Of a DNA stretch of 64,000 nt, positions 45,762 through 54,919 are shown piece after piece. Below the pieces are notes generated by a model that saw nothing but the letters and a program-made list of their open reading frames with translations, did not search any database and was not told where the DNA came from. The translations under genes and the position numbers were made by a program. Position 1 is the stretch's first letter. Each line of letters begins with the position of its first letter. The DNA comes from Sphingomonas carotinifaciens (GTDB lineage Bacteria; Pseudomonadota; Alphaproteobacteria; Sphingomonadales; Sphingomonadaceae): positions 124,001-188,000 of the forward strand of contig NZ_WSUT01000007.1 in assembly GCF_009789535.1 (NCBI RefSeq). Reading direction: 5' to 3'.

Positions 45762-48700
45762 GGAACCGAGCTCCCACCCGGATCGCCGACTACATGGGAA
45801 GCCCGGGACCGTTCTACAGGTCCGTCGCGATCGAGCGCGACCGCGACGACGCCGCCGCCATGCGCGGCTACGTGCTGACGCCCTGGCTCAAGCGTGTCGC
45901 GGCGGAGATCCTCGAGGGCCTTCTCCCCGGCTCCCGGCGGCGGGCGTGGCGCGTCACCGGCGATTTCGGCGTGGGCAAATCCGCGCTCGCGCTGGCGCTG
46001 CTGCGAACGCTCGATCCGCGGTGCGCCGATGCGAAGGCACCGATGGACCGCTTCGCGAAGACGATCGGCAGCCATATGCCGCGGATGTATCCGCTGGTTC
46101 TCTCAGGGAAGCAGGCCGGCCTCAATGCCGGCATGGCCGCAGCGATCGCTAACACGGTCGAGCGGGAGCGCGACCTTCTAGACGCCAAGGCGCGCAGGGC
46201 GCTCACCGCTGTAGACCCCTTCGAGGCAATACTCCTCCTGCGCGACGCGCTCATCCGCAGCGGACGCTACGACGGGCTGCTCGTCGTCATCGACGAGATG
46301 GGCAAGTTCCTCGAAGCTGCGGCCATCGACCCCGACCAGGCGGACATCTTCCGGCTCCAGGAGCTAGCGGAACTCGCCGCACGCTCGGGCGAGCGCCCGC
46401 TGGCGGTGCTGATGATCCTCCACCAGGGTCTGCAGTCATACCACCGCGAGGGCGCGGTCTCGACCCGGTCGGAATGGGCGAAGGTCGCAGAGCGCTACGA
46501 CGAACTTGTCTTCGACCACCCGCTTTCCCACACCGCCGCGCTCCTGTCGGCGGCGCTCTCGCCGGACATGCGTCGCCTGCCCGCCGCCGTCCGCAAGTCC
46601 TACGCGGAAGCGGAGAGCGCCGCCGGGGCACTCGGCTGGCTCGGCCCGCGGGGGGAAGGTGGAGAACCCTGCTATCCCCTCCACCCGGCCGCCGTCCCGG
46701 CGATAGCAAGGTTCTTCTCCGCCTACGGCCAGAACGAGCGCTCGCTCTTCGGCTTCGCCGCTTCGGGCGAGCCGAACAGCCTCAGGGCGTTCGCTGACCG
46801 ACACGCTGCGGAAGACGGCCTGTACGGCCTCGACCGCTTCTTTGACTACGTCTCCACCTCCTTTGGGCACCGACTGGTCGCGCGCGGCGGCGCCGGCGAC
46901 TGGGAGCGCATCCGCACGGTCCTGGACGGATCCGCCGGATCCGATCCGACCGAGGTGGCGATCCTCAAGACGGTCGGGGTTCTCAACCTCATCGACGCAC
47001 CCGACATGGTCGCGGACGTCACCACGATCCAAGCCTGTCTCGCTCCCGGCGTCGAGCCGGCGGCGGTAGCGCGGGCGATCACGGGGCTGCGTGAGCGCGG
47101 AGTGCTCTTCGAGCGGGTCGGCCGCGCCGGTCTCCGCCTCTGGACCAGCCACAGGGTCGACCTCTCCGCGCTGTGGAGCGAAGCGGACGCTGCGCTGCCC
47201 CAGGCGTCGATCGGCGGCGAGCTGAGCAAGGCGCTGAGCAGCATTCCCATCCGGCCATTCCTCCTCGCGCGCAGGCACTCGGTGGAGACGGGGGTGACAC
47301 GGCGGTTCCCGATCCGCATGGTGCCCGCGTCCTCGCTGGCAACCACCACGCTCACAGCGGACGCGGACGGGCGCATTCTCGCGGTCCTGTGCGACGACGC
47401 CGACGAGGTCGCACACGCCGCCGCATGGGCTGAGGAGGCGACGGCTGAGGATCCGACGCTCCTCGTCCTGACGCTTCCGCCGCGGCCCGAGCTCAGATCA
47501 AACGTCGTAGATCTTCTGAGGCACCGTTGGATCGAGGCGAACGCCTCGATTTTGCGGGAGGACGTGTTCGCCTCGGCAGAGATCGAGCGTCGCATCAAGG
47601 AACTAGAGTCCCGGCTCATCGACCGGTTGGAAGGATCGCTGGGCCTCGCGGGTGACCCACCCGCGCCGTTTGTGCGCGTCTTCCGGGGCGGACGGGCGCT
47701 GGCGGACACGCCCGCCCTGCACCTCCTGGTGTCGTCCACGTGCGACGAGCTCTATGGAGCCGGGCCCCTCGTCCACAACGAGCTCATCAACCGGCACGCG
47801 CTGACGAGCGCGGGAGCGGCGGCCCGGCAGCGTCTAATCGAAGCCCTGTTCGAGAGGACCCACGAGCCGGACCTGAGCTTCACCGGGAACAAGAACCCGC
47901 CGGAACGGTCCCTCTACCTCTCCCTCCTAAAACTCGGCGGCGTCCATCGTGAGCGTGACGGCGTCTTTGTCGTGGACCTCCCGGAGCAGGGCGACGATCC
48001 GCTGCGCCTGCGCCCCGCGCTGGAGCGGATGAGGGAGCAGATCAGGACCGCCGCCGGGCGGGTGGCGGTGACCGAGATCTACTCCTGCGTCAGCGCGCGC
48101 CCATTCGGCGTGCGCGCCGCCCTAGCACCGCTGCTCCTCGCCATCGTCATGGTCGCGGACCGCCACCGCATGGCGCTGTTCGAACGGGGCACCTACTGTC
48201 CCAAGCTCGACGCCCAGGCGTTCATGCGGATACTCAAGTCGCCTGAGAACTTCACCATCCAGTGGGTGGCTTTGGAGGGGGTGCGGGCCGAAGTCTACCA
48301 AAGGCTGGCGGCAACGCTCGGCAGCGTGGACGGCGAGGACGGACTGATGGCCGTGGTGGCACCGCTGGTCCGCTTCGGGGCGGGCCTGAGCCTCCACGCG
48401 CAGCGGTCCGCCGAGGTCAGCCCTAATGCGGCCCGCGTAAGGGACGCCATCATGCGCGCGAGGAGCCCGGTCGACCTGGTGTTCACCGAACTGCCGGCCG
48501 CGTGCGGCCTCGAGCCATTCGACGGCGATGGCGAGGACGGCGCGGTGCGCGCGGCGGAGTTTGCGGAACGCCTCGCCGACGCGATCGGGGAACTCGAGAG
48601 GTGCTACCCTTCGCTGCTCGACAGAATGAGGTCGGAGGTGGGGCGGGCGCTCGGTGCCGATGGCGACCTCCGGACGAACGTCGCCGACCGCGCAGGCCCG

Positions 48701-49156
48701 CTGGTGTTCCGGGTGAAGGCGCAGGCGCTGAGGACCTTCGTCCAGCGGCTCGCCGACCGAGTGCTGTCCGACGACGCCTGGATCGAGGCAATGGGCGGGG
48801 CACTCGTCGGCAAGCCGCCGTCTCGCTGGCTGTCACCAGACGTGGCGACGTGGCAAGGCAGGCTCGAGGACATATCGGCCACCTTCCTGAGGCTGGAGGC
48901 CGCAGCGTTTGGCTCCGAACCCGAGCAGAAGGGTGTCGTCCGTCTGGCACTGACCCACGTCGATGGAAGGGAGCACGTCAGCATCGTGGGGGTCAACGAG
49001 CAGTCGCCCGAAGAGGAGCTGTTCACACGGTCGATCCTCCACCTCATAGAGAGGAACGGGGCGTCGATCGCCCAGGTGGTCGCGCGGCTCGCCGGTCACA
49101 TGCTGGAAGCCAACGCGGACGAAGGTACCCAGACCGCGCGATCGGAGGGTGCGTGA
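45758..49156 (+). CDS. sspC: Large P-loop ATPase of the phosphorothioation cassette (SspC-like)
   Basis: A protein of 1132 residues. A P-loop ATPase domain lies in the N-terminal part: Walker A GDFGVGKSALALALL (lysine 74) and Walker B GLLVVIDEMGKFLE (Asp179/Glu180). It is followed by a long helical region and conserved blocks such as LLVSSTCDELYGAGPLVHNELINR and SFTGNKNPPERSLYLSLLKLGG near residues 650-725. No helicase or nuclease motif is visible elsewhere. In the ssp system the third gene product is an ATPase needed for modification; order and size fit. The start overlaps sspB (ATGA). Confidence 0.75.
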   Translation: MRNRAPTRIADYMGSPGPFYRSVAIERDRDDAAAMRGYVLTPWLKRVAAEILEGLLPGSRRRAWRVTGDFGVGKSALALALLRTLDPRCADAKAPMDRFAKTIGSHMPRMYPLVLSGKQAGLNAGMAAAIANTVERERDLLDAKARRALTAVDPFEAILLLRDALIRSGRYDGLLVVIDEMGKFLEAAAIDPDQADIFRLQELAELAARSGERPLAVLMILHQGLQSYHREGAVSTRSEWAKVAERYDELVFDHPLSHTAALLSAALSPDMRRLPAAVRKSYAEAESAAGALGWLGPRGEGGEPCYPLHPAAVPAIARFFSAYGQNERSLFGFAASGEPNSLRAFADRHAAEDGLYGLDRFFDYVSTSFGHRLVARGGAGDWERIRTVLDGSAGSDPTEVAILKTVGVLNLIDAPDMVADVTTIQACLAPGVEPAAVARAITGLRERGVLFERVGRAGLRLWTSHRVDLSALWSEADAALPQASIGGELSKALSSIPIRPFLLARRHSVETGVTRRFPIRMVPASSLATTTLTADADGRILAVLCDDADEVAHAAAWAEEATAEDPTLLVLTLPPRPELRSNVVDLLRHRWIEANASILREDVFASAEIERRIKELESRLIDRLEGSLGLAGDPPAPFVRVFRGGRALADTPALHLLVSSTCDELYGAGPLVHNELINRHALTSAGAAARQRLIEALFERTHEPDLSFTGNKNPPERSLYLSLLKLGGVHRERDGVFVVDLPEQGDDPLRLRPALERMREQIRTAAGRVAVTEIYSCVSARPFGVRAALAPLLLAIVMVADRHRMALFERGTYCPKLDAQAFMRILKSPENFTIQWVALEGVRAEVYQRLAATLGSVDGEDGLMAVVAPLVRFGAGLSLHAQRSAEVSPNAARVRDAIMRARSPVDLVFTELPAACGLEPFDGDGEDGAVRAAEFAERLADAIGELERCYPSLLDRMRSEVGRALGADGDLRTNVADRAGPLVFRVKAQALRTFVQRLADRVLSDDAWIEAMGGALVGKPPSRWLSPDVATWQGRLEDISATFLRLEAAAFGSEPEQKGVVRLALTHVDGREHVSIVGVNEQSPEEELFTRSILHLIERNGASIAQVVARLAGHMLEANADEGTQTARSEGA

Positions 49157-49247
49157 CAGCGGAGTCGGCCTCCGGAGTTTAAGGATGCGCGGCGGCCCCA
49201 GACAGGCTACGACGTCAAACCCAACACCCTGAAGACCAGCATAGAAG

Positions 49248-50054
49248 ATGAGTGAAGTCCGCCACATCCTGAGTCTGTCCGGCGGGAAGGACAGCGCCGC
49301 GCTGGCCGTCTACCTGCGCGACCGTGTTCAAGACATGGAATACATATTCCACGACACCGGCAAGGAGCTGCCCGAGACCTACGACTACATGGCGCGGCTG
49401 GAGAGCATCCTAGGCCGCCCGGTCGTGAGGACCACGCCCGACGACTCCTTCGAGCATTGGCTCGCGGTGTACGGCGACATGCTCCCCTCGAACCACCGCC
49501 GGTGGTGCACGAAGATGCTGAAGTTACGGCCGTTCGAGGCCTACGTCGGCACGGAGCCCGTCATCAACTACGTGGGGCTCCGTGCGGACGAAGCGCGGAC
49601 TGGATACATCAGCACGAAGCCTAACATCACCGCGGTCTACCCCTTCCAGGAGGACGGCCTGGTCCGCGCCGACATCATCCGCATCCTGGAGGACTGCGGC
49701 CTGGGCCTGCCCCCATACATGGAATGGGGCAGGTCCCGGTCCGGCTGCTTCTTCTGCTTCTACCAGCAGAAGATCGAGTGGGTGCGCCTGAAGCGGACGC
49801 ACCCGGATCTCTACGAGCAGGCGAAAGAGTACGAGGTTCGCTCCGCCGCGGTCAGCGCCAACTTCACGTGGTCGTCGAGCGAGTCCTTGGTCGAACTCGA
49901 GCGTCCAGAGCGGATGGAGGCGATCGAACGGAACTGGGAGGCCGCGCGTGCGCGGAAGGCCGCCAAGCGGCAGGACCTCCCCCTCGTCTCAGTGCTCGCC
50001 GACGCGGAGTACGAGGAGGAGGAACCGGAGGGCTGCCTGATCTGCTCGATCTAG
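49248..50054 (+). CDS. sspD: PAPS-reductase-like ATP pyrophosphatase (SspD-like)
   Basis: A protein of 268 residues that would activate DNA phosphate with ATP for sulfur insertion. The PP-loop SGGKDSAALAVYL is at residues 11-23, with FHDTGKELPETYDY (family D..TGKE) and NHRRWCTKMLKLRP following. Cysteines in WCTK, SGCFFCF and the C-terminal CLICSI could hold an iron-sulfur cluster, as in DndC relatives. It follows the large ATPase after 91 bases and ends the modification operon. The next gene is convergent, so this module is transcribed apart from the signalling pair. Confidence 0.82.
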   Translation: MSEVRHILSLSGGKDSAALAVYLRDRVQDMEYIFHDTGKELPETYDYMARLESILGRPVVRTTPDDSFEHWLAVYGDMLPSNHRRWCTKMLKLRPFEAYVGTEPVINYVGLRADEARTGYISTKPNITAVYPFQEDGLVRADIIRILEDCGLGLPPYMEWGRSRSGCFFCFYQQKIEWVRLKRTHPDLYEQAKEYEVRSAAVSANFTWSSSESLVELERPERMEAIERNWEAARARKAAKRQDLPLVSVLADAEYEEEEPEGCLICSI

Positions 50055-50139
50055 CCGCGGAGCGGCGCGGCAGCACCGATTCTCAAGGGAAAGCCGACGA
50101 TGCCTCACAGGGCCTCGGCGCCTCCGCGATCGGCTGAAC

Positions 50140-50160
50140 TCAGGCGGCCTGAGCCGCCTC
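50140..50160. terminator. Possible hairpin at convergent gene ends
   Basis: AGGCGGC, a four-base loop and GCCGCCT form a seven-pair GC stem at 50142-50159, at the end of the leftward gene and 90 bases after sspD. There is no clear T-run, so factor-independent termination is doubtful. Confidence 0.3.
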
Positions 50161-52086
50161 CGGCGCATCCTCTACGGGTAGGATCGTCAGGCGAAGCGGG
50201 ATGTGATCGGACGAGTCCGCGTCGCCCTCTCCCGCGATCGCCAGGAGCTCGTCCAGGAACGCGTCGACCCGATTGGCGAGCGGGACCTGAAACGGCCCTT
50301 TCAGCGCGCTGAGCGTCTCGGCGTCCTTACGCGCCGCGGCGACCTTGTCGCGGGCGGCCTCCGCATTTGCCACGTTGCCCGGTGTGGCCTTGCCGCCCGC
50401 GCGCTTCGCCTCCACCGCCTTGAACCGCTTCTCGAGGATCTGCTCGGCCTTGCCCAGCATCTCGGGAAGCGCATCCATGAAGGACTCGCCCATGACCAGG
50501 CGCATCCCCCGCTCGTCGCCACTAAGGTATCCGTCGCACCGGTTGGAGGCGGTGAGCTCGACCTCCTTGCCCTGCTCGTCGAGCACCACCAGCCGCACCC
50601 GCGTTGGATTGTAGAAGGGCGGCGGCGCGGGCATTCCGATGCGCGTAAGGTCAGAGGCGAAGCTGCGCTGGATCTCCAGTGCGAAAGGCGTGTTCAGCCG
50701 CGCGATGCGCTCGACCTCCAGACCGGTCTTCCAGGCGTGGATGTCGGACCAGTCGGCACGCGCCACCTCCTTTGGATCCCAGATGATGCGGAACGCCTTG
50801 TCGTCGATCCGGACGAGCTCAGTCCGAGGCTGTCGCTGCTCGAAGGGCTTCATTGCCTTGTCGATGGGCTGCAGGGTGCCCGGCAGGAACAGAATGCTTC
50901 GACCGCTGCGGATCGGCCGCGTCGGGCTAAACGCGAGGTCGCACGGTGCGGTGATGCACATCCACACCTGCTTGCCCTTCTTCTTCCTGAATAGGTCACC
51001 GAACTGCAGGTATTCCGCTTGGTCGGTCGCATGTTCAGGTAGCGCACCCATCGGCCGGAGCACCGCGCTGGAATAAAGCGTGGCCAAGCTGATTGAGGGC
51101 TTCGACTGCGTCGGTGGCAGGTCCTCGAACGAGAGCGCATTCACCTTCGACTCCACGGCCCGGACGCCACCGGAAACGAGCAGCTCCTTCACGAGGTGCG
51201 CGTTCATCAGCCACAGCAGATATTCGCCAAGGGGCTGCCCGTCCTCGTGAAGCCGGAGCTTCTGTAGAAACGCGAAGTCACCGATGCTGAGCGACCTGAC
51301 GTCCGCGAAGACCTTCGCCTGGATCGTTTTCAGCTCGGCTTCTACGCCGGTCACGAAGCGCTGCAGGGTTCTGCCTGTGGCGAGCGACTTGGCGAACGCC
51401 GCCAGCCGATAGTGGCGCTTCTCCTTGTCGAAAAGCTCGTCCTTGGGGACAAAGTAGAACATCCCGCTGAGGACCTTGGTCCGTCGCTGGAAGGCGGCGA
51501 GTGCCTTGTCGTCCAGCTTCTTGGACGACATCAGGATGACGAGCGGCGCCTTCTCCTTGCCAGCGAACTGCCGGTAGATCCGATCAACGATCTCCGACGA
51601 CAGAGTTCCCTCCTCTTCGCCCTCCTGAAGCTCGTAGTCGAGGAAGACGACATCGACCGCGTCGTCCACAGGATTCTTCGACTCGGTCGCAGTGTCGGCG
51701 GAGCTCAGCGAGGCGGCGCTGATCTTTTCCACGCTGACCTTGAGATCCTCGGACAAGTCGACCGCGAATTCGTCCAGCGCGGTCCGACGCGCCTCCGCGA
51801 ACACCTTCACGTGGTTCCACGCCGCCTGAGCCGCAGCATTGTGCTTGGCCGTCGCCTTCACCGCGACAATCGCCTCGAGGGTCAGGTGGTCGATAGTCTG
51901 GAGGTCGTGACCGGCGGCGATGAACCCGGCCAGCAGGTCCTGATCCTGCGACAGCTCGTCGAAGAGCGCCTGGGTCGCAGCGGCGGTCATCGACTGCTCC
52001 GGGCTGTCGAAGGCGTCGTCGATGATCGCGACCGCGCCGATGCTGCTCTGCCTGAAGATCTCTGCCACTGAAGATGCGCTAATCAT
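50140..52086 (-). CDS. Atypical receiver-domain protein of embedded signalling pair
   Basis: A protein of 648 residues. Its first 220 or so form an expanded receiver domain: Asp23-Asp24 in AIIDDAF, a phospho-acceptor Asp150 in VVFLDYEL, Ser187 in LVILMSSKK and Lys215 in FYFVPKDEL, the full catalytic set of two-component receivers. The gap between the acidic pair and the acceptor is about 127 residues against the usual 45, so roughly 80 residues are inserted. The remaining 430 residues (WMCITAPCDLAFSP, FRIIWDPKEVARADWSD) match no family I know and have no recognisable DNA-binding motif. It starts two bases after its dual-GHKL partner and lies between the modification and restriction modules, on the opposite strand. 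Confidence 0.7.
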   Translation of the reverse strand: MISASSVAEIFRQSSIGAVAIIDDAFDSPEQSMTAAATQALFDELSQDQDLLAGFIAAGHDLQTIDHLTLEAIVAVKATAKHNAAAQAAWNHVKVFAEARRTALDEFAVDLSEDLKVSVEKISAASLSSADTATESKNPVDDAVDVVFLDYELQEGEEEGTLSSEIVDRIYRQFAGKEKAPLVILMSSKKLDDKALAAFQRRTKVLSGMFYFVPKDELFDKEKRHYRLAAFAKSLATGRTLQRFVTGVEAELKTIQAKVFADVRSLSIGDFAFLQKLRLHEDGQPLGEYLLWLMNAHLVKELLVSGGVRAVESKVNALSFEDLPPTQSKPSISLATLYSSAVLRPMGALPEHATDQAEYLQFGDLFRKKKGKQVWMCITAPCDLAFSPTRPIRSGRSILFLPGTLQPIDKAMKPFEQRQPRTELVRIDDKAFRIIWDPKEVARADWSDIHAWKTGLEVERIARLNTPFALEIQRSFASDLTRIGMPAPPPFYNPTRVRLVVLDEQGKEVELTASNRCDGYLSGDERGMRLVMGESFMDALPEMLGKAEQILEKRFKAVEAKRAGGKATPGNVANAEAARDKVAAARKDAETLSALKGPFQVPLANRVDAFLDELLAIAGEGDADSSDHIPLRLTILPVEDAPEAAQAA

Positions 52087-52088
52087 CG

Positions 52089-54575
52089 TTATGCCTTGCG
52101 GAATGAGAGAGCGAACGTAGTCGAGAACCCTTCCACGGTGCGACTCTCGGGCAGGAGGGAGATCGTCGCATCGCTGTAGGCGGCGATCTCGCGCGAGATG
52201 AACAGGCCAAGGCCGAGCCCAGCGCCCGGCGGCTTGGTGGTGACGAAGGCCTGGAAGACGGTGTCGCGCATCGCGGGCGGAACTCCCGGTCCATTGTCGC
52301 TGACACGGATCTCGCGCCGGTCGACGTCAGCCTCGACCAAGACGCGGGGCTTGAAGGCGGGGTCCTCGAGCGCCGACCGGCCCAGCCAGTAGCGGGCGTT
52401 GTCGAGCAGGTTTCCGACCACCTGGACGATCATGCCCTGTACGACCCGCGCCTCGAACGTCACCGCGTCGCTGGAGCGCCTGACGGCGAATTCAATGTCC
52501 ATCCCGACGTTCTGGAAGGCCGGGCGCGCCGACTCGACGATCGTCTCGGTCCACTCAACAAGGTCGGTGGATGTCTTCACCTGCCGGCCGGAGGTCACGA
52601 GCGGATCGAGCACTCGAAGCCTGGTCAGAAGCGTCTTCAGCTGTGTGCCGAGTGGGGCCAGCGCCGTCGGAAGGTCCGTCGCGGACCGGCGTCGCCGCAG
52701 CGCGTCCACGGACGCCATCGCGTTCGTCGTCACCTGCCGCAGTTCGTGCGCCACGGCGGCAACCGAGAGGCCGATCCCGGCGAGAACCGTGAGTTCGGAA
52801 CGTCCCTTCTGGTAGGAGGCGCCCAATTCCTCGAGCGAGCGCATCATCTCGCCGATACTCGCCAGCGCCTCCTCAATCTTGCCGCCGATGTCGGGATCGT
52901 CCTTCACCTCGGGATAGCGCTGGTAGAGGAGCCGGATCGTAGCCGATATCGAGCGGCGCTGGCTCAGCACCCGCTCGGCCACACCCTTCAAGTCGACCGG
53001 CTCGCGGGCGCGAATCTCCTCGTCGACCGCATTCAGGAAGGGGCGGAAGACACCTTCGATGATGTGCTTGAGGAGCGCGACCAGCGCGTCCTTCTCCGGG
53101 GAGTCCCGAAGTCCCTCGCGGTTGGTCTGGTCCATCAGGTCGGGGTTCGCGAGGGAGGAGATCCCCAGCCTGCCGATGAGCTGGGCCCGGTTGACCTTGT
53201 AACCTCCGGAAGCCAGCGCCTTGCGATCCAGGCCCAGCCAGTCGTCGGCCCCGCTGCCGTAGCTGCCGACCCGGAAACCGTCGCGGTAGACCGCGACGCC
53301 GCCACTCCATTCGTTGACGAGCTCGCGCACCTGCTTCTTGGTGCCGATCGTGTCGACCTCCTCAAGCAGCGGCCGGTTAAACCAGTAGATCTTCAGCTCG
53401 AAGGGCCCGAGCTCCCTCAGCGTCGCGTCGTTGGCCACGCCGGCCGCCGTCCGGAGATGGACACCGGAGAGGTCGATCGGCAGCGAACGGCTCCTGAGGG
53501 CGTAGTTGACGCTCCCCCGCAGCCTCAGCTTGGCGGTTTGAGAGATCCGGCCGTTCGGGAGCAGGTCCTTCGGGTCGTCAGGGCCGAAGGACGCCGTCAC
53601 TACCGCGTGCGCATGCTCAAGCAGTAGGCGACGGAACGCGGGGATCGGGACCGTCGCCTGATTGAACGTCAGGTCGATCGGGAAGCGTGCCGCGGCCTCG
53701 AACGGATCGTTCAACCTGCTGAACTGGGTCTTGGCGATGTCCTCCAGCTTGAGGACAGACCAGTTGGTGGACAGCTGACGGATCGAGAGCACGGTGCCCT
53801 TCGGGCGGGACTTGGCAGGCCCAGGCCGGGGAACGATGTCAATCTCCTCCAGGCGCCGATCGGGATGCCTTGAGAAGAGGGACCAGTCGATGTCGAGGAG
53901 CGAGCTGTTAGCGTCGGTCAGCCGCGCCGTCTCGACCCGCAAGAGCGAGCCGAGACGCATCGCGCTCAGCCGTCCGACGCCCTTCTCGCCCAAGATGGGC
54001 CTTTCGCCCGGATCGACGCCGTCACGCCGGCGCTCGTTCACCTTCTCCGTCCGGAACGTCGTGCCGACGGTCAGGAAGATGGTCTCGAGATCGTCCAGCG
54101 ACATGCCATGACCGGTGTCGCTCACCACTATCTCGTTCACGGGAGAATACGCCTCGAAGAGCCCCCGGATGCCTTCCGCTGTGCGCACCGCCTCCGCGAA
54201 CTCCGCCTCGGCGCCTTCGGGCAGCGTAGCGAGCGCCTCCTCGCGCAGCTCCTCGACGAGCGCCTCGTCGACTACGAGCTCGGCTTCGCTCTCGTGCTCC
54301 TCCTCGGCGACCGGCGCTGGTGCTGGTTCGACCTCATCCTCGTCCTCGTCTTCAGGTGCGGCAGGCCTTTCGGCAATCTCCAGAGCCACGGTGATGCGTT
54401 CGATGACCGGATTCGACGCCTCCACGGGGCAGCGCTGCCGAACCGAGATCTCCACACGCTCGGAGCCGGCGTCGAACGCGTTTTTCACTAGCTCGTAGAG
54501 TGCCATCGCATCGGAGCTGATCAGGTCAGCGCCAAGATGAAAGAGCGTCCGCGCGGAGACCTTGAAGCCGCTCAT
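52089..54575 (-). CDS. Dual-GHKL ATPase/histidine-kinase-like protein
   Basis: A protein of 828 residues from the ATG at 54575. The N-terminal ATPase domain is Hsp90/MORC-like: ALYELVKNAFDAGSE (N-box, residues 27-38), VSDTGHGMSLDDL (151-163) and GEKGVGRLSAMRLGS, interrupted by an acidic Glu/Asp-rich insert at about 75-130. The C-terminus is histidine-kinase-like: AAVAHELRQVTTNAM with His610, then GNLLDNARYW (N-box, Asn726), SDNGPGVP (Asp760) and GAGLGLGLFISREIA. The middle is unassigned. Two ATPase domains in one chain, paired with a receiver protein two bases downstream, is not an arrangement I can name. No membrane helix is visible, so it should sense something in the cytoplasm. Confidence 0.8.
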   Translation of the reverse strand: MSGFKVSARTLFHLGADLISSDAMALYELVKNAFDAGSERVEISVRQRCPVEASNPVIERITVALEIAERPAAPEDEDEDEVEPAPAPVAEEEHESEAELVVDEALVEELREEALATLPEGAEAEFAEAVRTAEGIRGLFEAYSPVNEIVVSDTGHGMSLDDLETIFLTVGTTFRTEKVNERRRDGVDPGERPILGEKGVGRLSAMRLGSLLRVETARLTDANSSLLDIDWSLFSRHPDRRLEEIDIVPRPGPAKSRPKGTVLSIRQLSTNWSVLKLEDIAKTQFSRLNDPFEAAARFPIDLTFNQATVPIPAFRRLLLEHAHAVVTASFGPDDPKDLLPNGRISQTAKLRLRGSVNYALRSRSLPIDLSGVHLRTAAGVANDATLRELGPFELKIYWFNRPLLEEVDTIGTKKQVRELVNEWSGGVAVYRDGFRVGSYGSGADDWLGLDRKALASGGYKVNRAQLIGRLGISSLANPDLMDQTNREGLRDSPEKDALVALLKHIIEGVFRPFLNAVDEEIRAREPVDLKGVAERVLSQRRSISATIRLLYQRYPEVKDDPDIGGKIEEALASIGEMMRSLEELGASYQKGRSELTVLAGIGLSVAAVAHELRQVTTNAMASVDALRRRRSATDLPTALAPLGTQLKTLLTRLRVLDPLVTSGRQVKTSTDLVEWTETIVESARPAFQNVGMDIEFAVRRSSDAVTFEARVVQGMIVQVVGNLLDNARYWLGRSALEDPAFKPRVLVEADVDRREIRVSDNGPGVPPAMRDTVFQAFVTTKPPGAGLGLGLFISREIAAYSDATISLLPESRTVEGFSTTFALSFRKA

Positions 54576-54919
54576 GCGCCGCGTCCCACCGCCAACGAAC
54601 GCGTGGACCGGTTGCCGAACCGGCGGCGACAATCTGTGACACACACGCGCAATAGCGGAAGCGCCACCCGGTCCATGCCGCCGAAGCGGAAGAGGTCAAC
54701 AAGCATTCAGAACGTCCCCCAAGCACTTAGCTGCCATGATCGACGTCCGAATGGAAGGGGAGCTTGGACCAAGCCGGTGCGAACGCGCCAGCGGTGGACT
54801 TCAAGACGCGGGCCTCCGCGCCACCATCGAGCGAGCCGAGAGCCAAGCAGGCGAAGCCAGCCACAGCTTGAGGACACGGGGCTGCAAGATCGGCATCAGG
54901 CCGATCAGGAGGGAAAAGT
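54576..54919. other. Divergent intergenic region
   Basis: About 345 bases separate the dual-GHKL gene from the rightward 97-codon gene. It must hold promoters for both. The frames within are short and without ribosome sites. No palindrome or hexamer pair stood out enough to annotate. Confidence 0.4.

Noticed and set aside
45758..49156. Large ATPase as a BREX or DISARM component
   Set aside because: The genes around it include no methyltransferase, phosphatase or helicase typical of those systems; the desulfurase, DUF4007 and PP-loop neighbours fit phosphorothioation.
52746..53627. Rightward frame of 293 codons opposite the dual-GHKL gene
   Set aside because: The leftward frame carries two complete sets of ATPase motifs; the rightward frame has none.
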